DNA from: CAZVFX01 sp964626565
GTDB taxonomy: Bacteria; Myxococcota_A; UBA9042; CAIXZC01
NCBI GenBank assembly: GCA_964626565.1
Contig: CAZVFX010000109.1
Span: 1 to 23,648 of the forward strand
Direction of reading: 5' to 3'
Length of the DNA: 23,648 nucleotides
The notes beneath the pieces are model-generated. The model ran no database searches, was not told where the DNA came from, and saw only the letters and a program-made list of their open reading frames with translations. How positions within the stretch are numbered: the first letter of the stretch is position 1; each line of letters starts with the position of its first letter. This document shows positions 1 to 9,000 of the stretch, in pieces. Both the position numbers and the translations under genes were made by a program.

Positions 1-946
1 CGGTGGTGAGTACCAGGTCGGCCCCGAACACGAACTTCTCAACCTGGTCGGCTAGGTCCATGGTGTAGAGCTTGTACGCAGTGTACTGAGTGTTGGCGTT
101 GCCCCAATAAAGGCGATTTCCATCGATGTGTATGAACCTGTGGTCCCAGGCCTGCTTCATGGTTGGCGTCGAGATGGAAACGACGGCATCCGGATTCTCC
201 AAGTCGAAAATGTCGATGGCGTGAGCGCCCAGCGGAATCGCCTTGGAGGTGACTCTCTGGCCGTCGAAGCTGGTGAGGCCCCCTTGTCCCACGTTGATCA
301 GCTTCCGGCTGGGCAGATGCACCGCTCCGATCATGTTGGGAATGTGGGACCAAACGGCGTAGTCCCCTTTCAGCCGTACCTCAGACTGGTGCGCCTTCTG
401 AACGTTGATGGCGATCTGCCTGCTGCCTGTTTCGCCGGTAGCGAGATTCGTGAATTCGCAGGCAATGTTCGCCATGCCCTCCTCGGACGCGAGGAAACGC
501 ACCTCCGTAGCGCTTTCGTCGAGGAACTGGCCGTGGTCGGTGGCCCAGGAGAAATCGAGGGTCTCAGCCTCGCCGTCAAGCATCTCCACCGAAAGTCGGA
601 CTAGGTTGTCGGGCTCGGTGAGTTGCGGGGTGTTGGGATTGATCTTACGAGGATTGCCCTGGGCCAGGTGGATATCCTCGAATTTGATCTGAGTGACCGC
701 AAAGCCGTCATCGGGCGGCTCCGGCACGGCCACGGCTTCTTCCTCCTCGAGGTCCGGGGCAGGTTGGGTGTCAGGGACGAGCGGCAGGGCATCAAAAAAC
801 AGCCCCCCGTCCCCTGCCCTCCAGTCGTCGCCAGAGGGCCAGGCGGATGGTTCTCCGGGCGTGGCCGGAAGTCCGGTGCGGCCGACCCCGCAGGCGGCTG
901 CGAAGAGCAGCAGTGCCGCCAATGTCCCTATGAGTTGCGATGACAT
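1..946 (-). CDS. Secreted lipoprotein with Ig-like region, 3' end outside window
   Basis: An open frame of 315 codons on the minus strand runs off the left edge without a stop. It begins at ATG 944-946, preceded by a strong GGAGGGGG ribosome site. Residues 1-19 form a lipoprotein signal peptide (MSSQLIG, then a hydrophobic run, then FAAAC with the lipid-attachment Cys at 19). An acidic, Pro-rich linker follows. Residues of roughly 75-175 look like an Ig/PKD-like beta domain (alternating hydrophobic strands, FSWATDHGQF, ending RQIAINV). The rest resembles beta-propeller blades (GAHAIDIFDLENPDAVV, RFIHIDGNRLYWGN), as in LVIVD or TolB-like surface proteins. That last assignment is weak. It lies 76 bp downstream of the Cys-repeat lipoprotein gene on the same strand and is probably co-transcribed with it. 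The likely location is the outer membrane surface; function is unknown. Confidence 0.8.
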   Translation of the reverse strand, partial: MSSQLIGTLAALLLFAAACGVGRTGLPATPGEPSAWPSGDDWRAGDGGLFFDALPLVPDTQPAPDLEEEEAVAVPEPPDDGFAVTQIKFEDIHLAQGNPRKINPNTPQLTEPDNLVRLSVEMLDGEAETLDFSWATDHGQFLDESATEVRFLASEEGMANIACEFTNLATGETGSRQIAINVQKAHQSEVRLKGDYAVWSHIPNMIGAVHLPSRKLINVGQGGLTSFDGQRVTSKAIPLGAHAIDIFDLENPDAVVSISTPTMKQAWDHRFIHIDGNRLYWGNANTQYTAYKLYTMDLADQVEKFVFGADLVLTT

Positions 947-985
947 GTTGAGGCCCCCTCCCTTTTTGTGCCCGGCCAACCTACT

Positions 986-1000
986 AACCCCACAGGGGTT
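986..1000. other. Short intergenic hairpin
   Basis: AACCCC and GGGGTT form a perfect 6-bp stem around a 3-nt loop in the 76-bp gap between two minus-strand genes. There is no T-run on either side, so it is not a classical intrinsic terminator. It could be an mRNA processing or attenuation structure, or chance. Confidence 0.25.
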
Positions 1001-1022
1001 GGGAATGGGACAATGTCGGTTA

Positions 1023-4000
1023 CTACGGCTGCGGCAATTCGTACTCACCGGGGACGCAGATTACGCCGGCGAGGGCGTGGGACATGTTGTTGGCGGAGCC
1101 GGTGCCTTTGTTGCACGACGGCCCCCCGAGCCACAGGTCCTGCCATCCGGACTCAATGTGGTAGCCCCAGTCCGGATTGGGCACGTACAGGTCGCCGTGC
1201 TCCTCGGGTTGGCAGCCGCCTCGACGTTTCTGCCCGGTGCGAATGTAGTTGCCGTTGTTGGGCACCACGCCGTTGTACCAGTCGCGGAACACCTGGTGCT
1301 GCGGGAGTGTGGGCATCTGAAGGCCCTGGACCAGCTTGTTGGTAGCAGGGGTGCACCCGGCCTTGCAAAGGGCGTTGTTCTCGGCATAAGTGTTGACGAT
1401 GCCGTTGTTGACGCAGGCCCAAACGCCAGGGGTGACTTCATACTCAAACTCGGCGGTGCCGCTGCAGCAACTGAAGGAACAACTGTTGGGACAGGCATCG
1501 TTGTTGTTGTCGTTACCGTCGTCGCACTCTTCAGGCGGCTCGGTTACGTTGTTCCCGCAACACGGGACAATGGGGTCGAAGACGCAGCCGGAATCCGGGT
1601 CACAACTATCCTCGGTGCACTTCTCGTCGTCCTGGCACACCAAGGGGACGGTGCCGACACATTCGCCAGCGTCACACTGGTCAACGGTGGTGCATGCGTC
1701 CTCGTCATTACACAGGTTTGAGTTGAACCCATGAATGCAGCCGGCATCGGCGCTACACGCATCGTCGGTGCAGGGATTCTGATCGTCGCAATCGAGGGGG
1801 TCGCTGGCCACGCACTCGCCGCCATCGCAATGGTCATCCTGGGTGCATACGTCACCGTCGCTGCACGCCTCCTGGTTGGGCGTGTACACACACCCGGCGT
1901 CGGGGTCGCACGAGTCGTCGGTGCAGACGTTGCCGTCGCTACAGGCCACGGGGTTGCCGCCGCCGCACACGCCGTCCTGGCAAATCTCACCGTTGGTGCA
2001 TGCGTTCCCGTCTTCGCACAGCGCCAGGTTGTTGAGATGCACACACCCGACGCCGGGCACGCAGGAGTCGTCGGTGCAAGCATTGCCGTCGTTGCAGTTG
2101 GCAGCATCTCCGCCCAGGCACACTCCCTGGTCGCACATGTCACCCAGGGTGCAGGGGTCACCATCGTTACAGAACGCCTGATTGTGGGAGTGAATGCATC
2201 CCAATTCGGTGCTGCACGAATCATCGGTGCAGGGATTACCGTCGTCACAATCCTCCCATTCTCCGGGTACACAGGAGCCGTTGGTGCAGGTGTCGCCGGT
2301 AGTACACTCACTGCCATCATCACAGGGGAGAGTGTTGGGCACGAACTCGCAGCCTGCGTCAGGATCGCATGAATCGTCGGTGCACGAATTGGAATCATTG
2401 CACAACATCGCATCCGCGGAAATACAGCCGCCCAGGTGGCAGTGGTCGCCGGTGGTGCACATGTCCCCGTCATCGCACGGCGCTTCGTTCACAGTGTACT
2501 GGCACCCCTGGGCCGGGTCGCATACATCGTCGGTGCACCCGTTTCCGTCGTCGCACTCGGCCACACCGTCGATTACGCACCAGCCTCCTTCGCAGTGGTC
2601 TCCAAGGGTGCATTCATTGCCATCATCGCAGGGCCCAGCGTTGGCCACGTTTGCACAACCCGAATCGGGATGGCACGAGTCGTCGGTACAGGGATTTGAA
2701 TCGTTACATTGCGCCACGTCCTCGTTCACGCAGAGCCCCTGAGAGCAGTGGTCGCCGAGAGTGCACATATTGCCATCATCGCAAGGGTCGTCGTTGAAAC
2801 TGCTGACACAGCCCTGCAGCGGGTCGCAGACGTCGTCGGTGCACCCGTTGCCGTCGTCGCAGACCGCTACCGCGTCGAACACGCACCAGCCGTCGGCACA
2901 GTAGTCTCCAAGGGTACACTCGTTACCGTCATCGCACGCGCCTGAATGGGGCTTGTTGCTGCAACCGGCGGCTGGGTCACAAAGGTCGTCGGTGCACGGG
3001 TTTCCGTCGTCGCACGCCAGGGGTGGCCCGCCCACGCATTCCCCCTGAATGCACAGGTCGTCCACGGTACATGCATCGCCATCGGTGCACGGATCAGAAT
3101 TGGCGAAGTGCAGACAGCCGGTGTCAGAGTCGCACTCATCGTCGGTGCACAAGTTGCCGTCGTTGCAGATCACCGGCTGGCCAGCCACGCACTCCCCTTC
3201 CAGGCAACTGTCACCAGCGGTGCACTTGTCCCCGTCCTCGCACAGGTAGCCGTCGTGATCCGGAGCGAAATAGCACTCCCCGGTTTCAGGCTCGCAAGCA
3301 GCCTGCTTGCACACCGCGTCCAAACCTTCCGGCGGGGAACAGGCGATGACGGAATCGATGTCCACCTTGCACTTAAAAGGAAGGTCGTCGAGGTCGCAGT
3401 AGAGGGTCCCGTTGCAGGCATTGCCGTCTTCAAGGCCGGCGCAATCTTCATCGGTGAGGCAGTCGCAGGAGGTAGGAATTCCCACGCAGTCACCGGACTC
3501 GCATTCGTCCCCGAGGGTGCACACATCTCCGTCGTCGCAGGCCATTGTGTTATCGGTAAAATGGCATCCTCCGGCCTCATCGCATGAATCATCGGTACAT
3601 GGATTGCTGTCGTCACAAACCACCGGCGAGCCTACGCATACTCCCTGCTCGCAGTGGTCGGCCACCGTACACGGATTGCCGTCGACACACTCGGTGCCGT
3701 CCAACCCGACATGGTCGCAGCCTTCCTCACCGTTGCACAGGTCTTCCGTGCAATCGTTATCGTCGTTGCACACCCCGGTGTACTGGCCTTCCACCTCGAC
3801 CGGCTCGTCTACATCACCGTCACAGTTGTCGTCTTCGCCGTTGCACATTTCCACTGCCGGCGCCGGCGCGTCACACGGGGACAGGCCGTCCTCGGTGCAC
3901 ACTCTCTTTCCTGCGCACATTCCCCATTCATTTTCCACGGCGCAAGGGGTGTTGAGCCCGAGTTGCACAGACCTTTCGGTGCAGGGACAGACTCCGGCGT

Positions 4001-4613
4001 CATTGACGCACTGGGTGAGTTCCACGCCGTCCACGGTTGTAGCAGTCTGGCAGGTGAATCCCCACGGGCATTTTTCACCTCCCCCGGGTGCGTCGTCACA
4101 GGCACCGCCACAGAAGCTTCCCCCCTCCCCGTACTGCACGCACACGTCTTCGGCACCTGCCGTGCCCTTGCAGTTGTCGCTGCTGGAACACGGCTTGCAC
4201 AGGTTGGCGTGGTCCGAAACACAGATGTAGACCACGTCGGGGTCGGAAGCAGCCACCTGCTTGCACGACCAGCCCGGGGGGCATTCTTCGTGGCAGGTCA
4301 TGGTGCAAACCGCGTCGCCCATATGCTCCACGCACCACTTCGACTGGCAGTCGCCGTTCTCCTGGCACTTGTCGAGGAAGCACCCTTCGCCGGGATCACA
4401 CTCGGTGAAAAAGGTGTCCGAACCCGCATCAAAATACAGTTCAAACAGGTCCTTCTCGACGGGCACATCCGGAGTTACGGCGATCTCCTCCGGCGCGACC
4501 TCTGCGTCGCCCGCGGTATCGGCGGTGGTCTCCGGAAACAGGTTCACCGCCCCTCCCGAATTGCCACAGGCAAGCAAACCAACGAGACCCAATCCAACGA
4601 TCAATCTACGCAT
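1023..4613 (-). CDS. Giant Cys-repeat outer-membrane lipoprotein (1196 aa)
   Basis: Signal peptide with lipobox LLAC and lipid-attachment Cys16, then an acidic linker. Residues about 70-270 form a Cys-rich module that recurs in the two other giant proteins of this window (CEHM/CPPGW/LCKPC/FCGGAC landmarks). A MopE-type metal-binding motif (CNGEDDNCDGDVDE) follows. Residues 282-1018 hold twelve and a half composite repeats of about 50 residues, each made of a CDDGNPCTDDSCDP..GC half and a CDDGD.CT.GD.C..G.C half. After the second composite there is an insert with a divergent Cys pattern (from CLTDEDCAGLEDG). A DUF4215-like segment (PPEECDDGND) ends the stalk near 1050. The last 145 residues are a Trp/Gly/Asn-rich head that I cannot assign. 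The half repeats resemble the Dictyostelium CTDC repeat. Likely role: a disulfide-stabilised surface stalk or adhesin; substrate unknown. Start ATG 4611-4613 directly precedes the signal peptide. Confidence 0.9.
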   Translation of the reverse strand: MRRLIVGLGLVGLLACGNSGGAVNLFPETTADTAGDAEVAPEEIAVTPDVPVEKDLFELYFDAGSDTFFTECDPGEGCFLDKCQENGDCQSKWCVEHMGDAVCTMTCHEECPPGWSCKQVAASDPDVVYICVSDHANLCKPCSSSDNCKGTAGAEDVCVQYGEGGSFCGGACDDAPGGGEKCPWGFTCQTATTVDGVELTQCVNDAGVCPCTERSVQLGLNTPCAVENEWGMCAGKRVCTEDGLSPCDAPAPAVEMCNGEDDNCDGDVDEPVEVEGQYTGVCNDDNDCTEDLCNGEEGCDHVGLDGTECVDGNPCTVADHCEQGVCVGSPVVCDDSNPCTDDSCDEAGGCHFTDNTMACDDGDVCTLGDECESGDCVGIPTSCDCLTDEDCAGLEDGNACNGTLYCDLDDLPFKCKVDIDSVIACSPPEGLDAVCKQAACEPETGECYFAPDHDGYLCEDGDKCTAGDSCLEGECVAGQPVICNDGNLCTDDECDSDTGCLHFANSDPCTDGDACTVDDLCIQGECVGGPPLACDDGNPCTDDLCDPAAGCSNKPHSGACDDGNECTLGDYCADGWCVFDAVAVCDDGNGCTDDVCDPLQGCVSSFNDDPCDDGNMCTLGDHCSQGLCVNEDVAQCNDSNPCTDDSCHPDSGCANVANAGPCDDGNECTLGDHCEGGWCVIDGVAECDDGNGCTDDVCDPAQGCQYTVNEAPCDDGDMCTTGDHCHLGGCISADAMLCNDSNSCTDDSCDPDAGCEFVPNTLPCDDGSECTTGDTCTNGSCVPGEWEDCDDGNPCTDDSCSTELGCIHSHNQAFCNDGDPCTLGDMCDQGVCLGGDAANCNDGNACTDDSCVPGVGCVHLNNLALCEDGNACTNGEICQDGVCGGGNPVACSDGNVCTDDSCDPDAGCVYTPNQEACSDGDVCTQDDHCDGGECVASDPLDCDDQNPCTDDACSADAGCIHGFNSNLCNDEDACTTVDQCDAGECVGTVPLVCQDDEKCTEDSCDPDSGCVFDPIVPCCGNNVTEPPEECDDGNDNNNDACPNSCSFSCCSGTAEFEYEVTPGVWACVNNGIVNTYAENNALCKAGCTPATNKLVQGLQMPTLPQHQVFRDWYNGVVPNNGNYIRTGQKRRGGCQPEEHGDLYVPNPDWGYHIESGWQDLWLGGPSCNKGTGSANNMSHALAGVICVPGEYELPQP
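1560..3770 (-). repeat. Cys-repeat stalk of the 1196-aa lipoprotein
   Basis: Protein-level tandem array, residues 282-1018. It has about 12.5 two-part units with 12 or so cysteines each and near-invariant CT(D/L)D and CD-G cores. DNA copies are diverged rather than identical, so the array is old or under constraint at protein level. One non-repeat insert of about 75 residues splits it after the second unit. Confidence 0.85.
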
Positions 4614-4647
4614 TTATCATCCCCCGAAACGCGTTGTCAGGACCCAC

Positions 4648-4656
4648 AGTATATCA
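4648..4656 (-). promoter_or_regulatory. Possible extended -10 promoter for the 1196-aa lipoprotein
   Basis: On the minus strand the sequence reads TGATATACT, an extended -10 element (TGN plus a 5/6 match to TATAAT), placed 35 bp upstream of the start codon at 4613. No convincing -35 hexamer is visible at 16-18 bp, which fits an extended -10 type but leaves the call tentative. Confidence 0.35.
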
Positions 4657-4746
4657 GGACCGGGCTGTCAGGCGAAGCCAAACGACAAACAGCTTGCAGG
4701 CGGCAGGGGTTTCGGCTAGCGTTTTCGCAGGCGTAAAGGAGGTCTC

Positions 4747-5709
4747 ATGAAGATCAGGCAGTTCGGGGGAGAGTTCAAGTTGATCGACGATCTGACGGCT
4801 TCGTTCAAGAACCGTCACAACGTGGCTCTCACGGTGGGCGACGACGCGGCGGTAATCGAGCGGGAAGGGTACTTCGAGGTCGTGACAACAGACGTGCTGG
4901 TGGAGAATCACCACTTCACTCTTGACCACCATTCCCCTTACCAGGTGGGGTCGAAGACGCTGGAGGTAAACGTCAGCGACGTGGTGGCCATGGGTGCGGA
5001 CCCGGAGTTGCTGCTGCTGAATCTTGTGCTGCCGGGAGACATCGACGTTGAATGGGTGAGGGAGGTCTATCGAGCGATTCGTGAGGGGTGCGACCGGTAT
5101 GGCATCACGCTCATCGGAGGCGATACCACCGGGGGGCCCTGCGTCATGCTGGGCGCCACGCTCACGGGGCGTGCGGACAAGCCGGTCTTTCGCTCCGGTG
5201 CGAAAGTCGGGGACGCCATTTGCGTCACCGGCGACGTCGGCGCCGCGGCCGCAGGTCTGAAGGTCTTTCTAACCGGGCAGAAACCTGAGGGGCCGGTGCT
5301 GCAGCGGCACCTCGAGCCTCGGTGCCGTTACGACCTGGGGCCGACCATCGCCAGCCGCGCCAACAGCATGATCGACGTCAGCGACGGAGTAGCGCCTGAG
5401 GTCAGGCGCATCTGCGAGCGAAGTGGAGTGGGAGCGGTAGTAGATGCCCGAAAACTGCCCATCCTTCCGGAGACCGCAGCCGCGGCCGCAAAGGCGGGCA
5501 CCACAGGTGTGGCGTGCGCGCTGTCGGGGGGTGAAGACTTCGAACTGTTGTTCACCCTTCCTCCTGCCGGGGTGCGAGAGCTGAGACAAGATGTGCGGGA
5601 CTTCACCGTCATTGGTGGAATCGTGGATGCCGCAAAAGGGATCCACTACGTCGATTCCAACAAGCACCTGCGGCCCATGCCGAGCGGCTGGGACCATTTT
5701 CTACCCTGA
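4747..5709 (+). CDS. thiL: Thiamine-monophosphate kinase ThiL
   Basis: A 320-residue protein that matches ThiL in length and all hallmark motifs. These are GDDAAV (31-36), DVLVENHHF (49-57), the SDVVAMGADP stretch (77-86), GGDTT (124-128), DVSDG (210-214) and GGEDFEL (261-267). The enzyme phosphorylates thiamine monophosphate with ATP to give thiamine diphosphate in the cytosol; the acidic motifs bind Mg2+ and nucleotide. It belongs to the PurM/ThiL/HypE/SelD fold. A strong AAAGGAGG ribosome site 6 nt upstream sets the start. No other thiamine gene and no obvious TPP riboswitch are nearby: the gene stands alone between two giant lipoprotein genes. It is the only housekeeping gene in the window. 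Confidence 0.97.
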   Translation: MKIRQFGGEFKLIDDLTASFKNRHNVALTVGDDAAVIEREGYFEVVTTDVLVENHHFTLDHHSPYQVGSKTLEVNVSDVVAMGADPELLLLNLVLPGDIDVEWVREVYRAIREGCDRYGITLIGGDTTGGPCVMLGATLTGRADKPVFRSGAKVGDAICVTGDVGAAAAGLKVFLTGQKPEGPVLQRHLEPRCRYDLGPTIASRANSMIDVSDGVAPEVRRICERSGVGAVVDARKLPILPETAAAAAKAGTTGVACALSGGEDFELLFTLPPAGVRELRQDVRDFTVIGGIVDAAKGIHYVDSNKHLRPMPSGWDHFLP

Positions 5710-5747
5710 GCAGCCTGATACTACAAATCACAACATAGACGGGTCCA

Positions 5748-5761
5748 AAACTGGCCAGTTT
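5748..5761. promoter_or_regulatory. Perfect 14-bp palindrome upstream of sigma-54 promoter
   Basis: AAACTGGCCAGTTT is a perfect dyad, centred about 24 bp upstream of the TTGGCACG box. A site this close to a sigma-54 promoter could bind an enhancer-binding protein or another regulator. It has no loop, so it would not fold as a terminator hairpin for thiL. Function is inferred from position only. Confidence 0.4.
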
Positions 5762-5774
5762 CTCTAGAAAACCG

Positions 5775-5791
5775 TTGGCACGCGGTTTGCT
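5775..5791 (+). promoter_or_regulatory. Sigma-54 (-24/-12) promoter
   Basis: TTGGCACGCGGTTTGCT matches the RpoN consensus TTGGCACG-N4-TTGC(A/T) at essentially every position. The invariant GG (5777-5778) and GC (5789-5790) have exactly 10 bp between them. Transcription would start near 5802, about 32 bp before the 44-codon gene. It implies that the small membrane protein, and probably the giant lipoprotein behind it, are under an activator-dependent ATP-driven switch. Confidence 0.8.
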
Positions 5792-5833
5792 CCTTGTATG
5801 GCTGTGCATTTGAAAACGGCAAGGAGAAATACA

Positions 5834-5968
5834 ATGAGCGGAAATGATACTACGATTAGTCAGGGCATGAAGGAACTGTACCGTGAACTTGTTGTGAGGC
5901 TGTTGGCTGCCGGGGCCATCATCTCCTCGGTTTTGGCGCTATTGGCCATCCACCGGCTGGTAGCCTGA
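5834..5968 (+). CDS. Small single-pass membrane protein (44 aa)
   Basis: ATG 5834 follows AAGGAG with good spacing and lies just downstream of the sigma-54 promoter. The 44-residue product has a polar, charged N-terminus (MSGNDTTISQGMKELYRELV) and one hydrophobic helix at about residues 21-42 (LLAAGAIISSVLALLAI) with a closing His-Arg. It has no cleavage site or lipobox, so it is likely a single-pass inner-membrane peptide. I do not recognise a family. Support for it being real comes from the promoter, the ribosome site and the membrane-helix composition. The giant lipoprotein gene starts 82 bp downstream on the same strand. Confidence 0.65.
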   Translation: MSGNDTTISQGMKELYRELVVRLLAAGAIISSVLALLAIHRLVA

Positions 5969-6050
5969 CTTTTGATTGACTTCGGCAGCCTGTGCTGGTT
6001 CACTTGTAGTTCGGACGATACTCGATCGACTGGAGACGGAGGCATTGGGC

Positions 6051-9000
6051 ATGGACAGGATTCTCGCCGGCGGACTGCTGGCATTGTTGATAGTTGCTTG
6101 CGGTGGCGGAACCGGGACAGTTGGCCCTGCGTTGGAGTTGGCGGAGCAGGAGGAAATCAAGGAGGTCGCCGACGAGCCGGGACCGCCGGATGTAGGCGTG
6201 GAAACCCCGGCGCCGGAGATTACGGACTGGGCGCTCACCGAAGTTGAAGAGGTGGAGGTTATGTCCGAGTGCGAGCCGGGTTCGGGGTGTTTCCTGGAGC
6301 CGTGCGACGACGGGAACGATTGCCTGTCGGGAATTTGCGTCGATCACATGGGCGATTCGGTTTGCACCCAGCTTTGCGTGGAGGAATGCCCCGCAGGTTG
6401 GGAGTGCGCCCAGATGGCCGGGTTCGAGCCGGACCTGGTGTTCGCCTGCGTATCCAGTTTCACCCACCTTTGCCGCCCTTGCCACACCAGCGACGACTGC
6501 AAGTCTGTGACCGGCGTGGAGGACGTTTGTGTTGAATACGGCGAGGGTGAAAAATTCTGCGGCGGGAACTGTGCCGAAGGGGCTGACTGCCCCGCCGGCT
6601 ACTCATGCATAGACGCGGTTACTGAGGAAGGGAGTGCGCTGAAACAGTGCGTGGCGGATGCGGGCCTGTGCGCGTGTTCGGCCAAGTCGGTGACCCTGGG
6701 CCTCTCCACCTCCTGCGTGGTGGAGAATTCCTGGGGCACATGTCTCGGGCTGAGGGTGTGTGCGGACGCGGGATTGAGTGATTGCGACGCACCCATGCCG
6801 GCAGAGGAAGTGTGCAACGGTGTCGACGACGATTGCAGCGGAGAGATTGACGATATTTCGTGTGACGACGGCAACCACTGCACCAGCGATGAGTGCCTCC
6901 CTGAAGAAGGGTGCGTCCACGACAACCTCACCGGAACCGGTTGTGACGACGAAGACGTGTGCACCCTGGCAGACCACTGCGAGGAGGGCGAATGTATCGG
7001 CACTTCCATCGACTGCAATGACGACAACCCATGCACCGGGGACACATGCGACCCGGCGGGCGGCTGTATGTACTCATATATTGCCGCCGACTGCAACGAC
7101 GACGACCCGTGTACGGTTGACGACTCCTGCACCAACGGCGCCTGCTCCGGCTTTGCGGTGCCGTGCGACTGCCAGGTGGACCTCGACTGCGTGCCGCTGG
7201 AAGACGGGGACGTGTGCAACGGCACCTTGCATTGCGACCTCGCTTCGTTCCCGCAGCAGTGTGCGGTAGTACCGGACAGCGTTGTCGTGTGCCCCGAACC
7301 CGAAGGACCAGGTGCAGAGTGCCTGGCCGCGTCCTGCCACCCCATCCTGGGGGAGTGCTCGCTGGTCGCTGACAACGACAACGGCCCGTGCGACGACAAC
7401 GACCTCTGTACCGTCGGGGAAAAATGCGGGGACGGGGGGTGTCTCGGGGGCGTGCCGGTGAACTGCAACGACGGAAATCCGTGCACCGACGATTCGTGCC
7501 AACCCGACCTCGGCTGCATCCATGAACCCAACCAGTCTCCATGCAGCGACGCCGACGTTTGTTCTGTGGGTGACATCTGTGGAGACGGGGAGTGCCTTCC
7601 CGGCAAACCTCTCGTATGCGATGACGGCAATGTCTGCACTGACGACAACTGCGACCCAGCCATAGGCTGTATCCACGCGGACAATTCCGATCCGTGCGAC
7701 GATGGAAACAGCTGCACCCTTCTCGACCAGTGTGGCGGCGGGCAATGCGCAGGCTCCGCGATCTTGGACTGCGACGACGGCAATCCATGCACCAAGGACG
7801 CTTGCCTCCCCGAAGGAGGCTGCAATCATGCCGCCAAGGAAGGGGCGTGCGACGACCTGGACCCGTGCACTATCGGCGACACTTGCATCGACGGGCTGTG
7901 CACGAGTAGAACTCCTGCGAATTGCGACGACGGCAACGTTTGCACCGACGACGCTTGCGACCCGGACTTGGGATGCACCAACACCAACAACGAGTTACTG
8001 TGCGATGACAACAACACCTGCACCACCGGCGATACGTGCGTTGATGGAGCGTGCATCGGCGCCGGCTCTCTGGAATGTGACGACGGCAACGTATGCACCA
8101 AAGACATCTGCCTGGCCGAAGGAGGTTGCGCTCACGAAAACTCAGATGTGCCGTGCAGCGACGGCGATGCCTGCACGTTGAACGACTGGTGCCAGGAAGG
8201 GGCGTGCGTGGCCGGCCCGGCTCCGGACTGCGACGACGGCAACGTGTGCACCGATGACGGGTGCGACGGTGGGCTATGCACCCACGAGCCCAACGAAGCG
8301 GATTGCGACGACGGCAACGCCTGCACTTCCGGAGACCATTGCCAGGGCGGCGACTGCAAGGCCACCGGGATGCTGGACTGCGACGATGATAATTTGTGTA
8401 CCGACGACTCCTGCGACTCGATTGCGGGCTGCCTGTACGAGGTGAACACGGTTCCTTGCAACGACGGGAACATCTGCACCCTGGCGGACACTTGTGTAGA
8501 CGGCGCCTGCCAACCCGGCGACGCCATGCCGTGCAACGACGGCAATGTGTGCACCAACGACGGCTGCGATCCGGGACAGGGCTGCACTTACGAACCCAAC
8601 GAATCGTTTTGTGATGACGGCAACCAGTGCACGGACGACGACACCTGCACCAACGGCATCTGCCTGGGACTGTCCCTCACCGACTGCGACGACGGCAACC
8701 TGTGCACCGACGACTCCTGCAACCCTCTCACTGGCTGCATTTTTCCCACCAACACCCTACCCTGCGATGACGGGAATGCGTGCACGCTGGCGGACGTGTG
8801 TGCCGAGGGGGAGTGTGCCGGCAGCGGCGAACTGAACTGCAACGACGGCAGCGAGTGCACCGAAGATAGCTGTGACCCTGTGGAAGGGTGCTTGCACACA
8901 GCTTTGGAAGGGCCGTGCGACGACGATGATGCGTGCACCGAAACCGACGTCTGTGTCGACGGTGAGTGTGCGGGCACAGACCCTGTAGATTGCGACGACC

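Noticed and set aside
3654..4736. 360-codon plus-strand frame opposite the 1196-aa lipoprotein gene
   Set aside because: It mirrors the Cys/Asp codon pattern on the other strand and shows no signal peptide or family motif.
4657..4746. TPP riboswitch upstream of thiL
   Set aside because: The leader is short and I could not find the conserved CUGAGA-type core or the paired stems.
5748..5761. Palindrome after thiL as an intrinsic terminator
   Set aside because: The dyad has no loop and no T-tract follows, so it cannot form a standard terminator hairpin. It is kept only as a possible regulatory site.
6599..7825. 408-codon minus-strand Ser/His/Pro-rich frame opposite the 1236-aa lipoprotein gene
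   Set aside because: Its repetitive SSVHGLPSSQ composition is the antisense reading of the Cys repeats and is not an independent protein.
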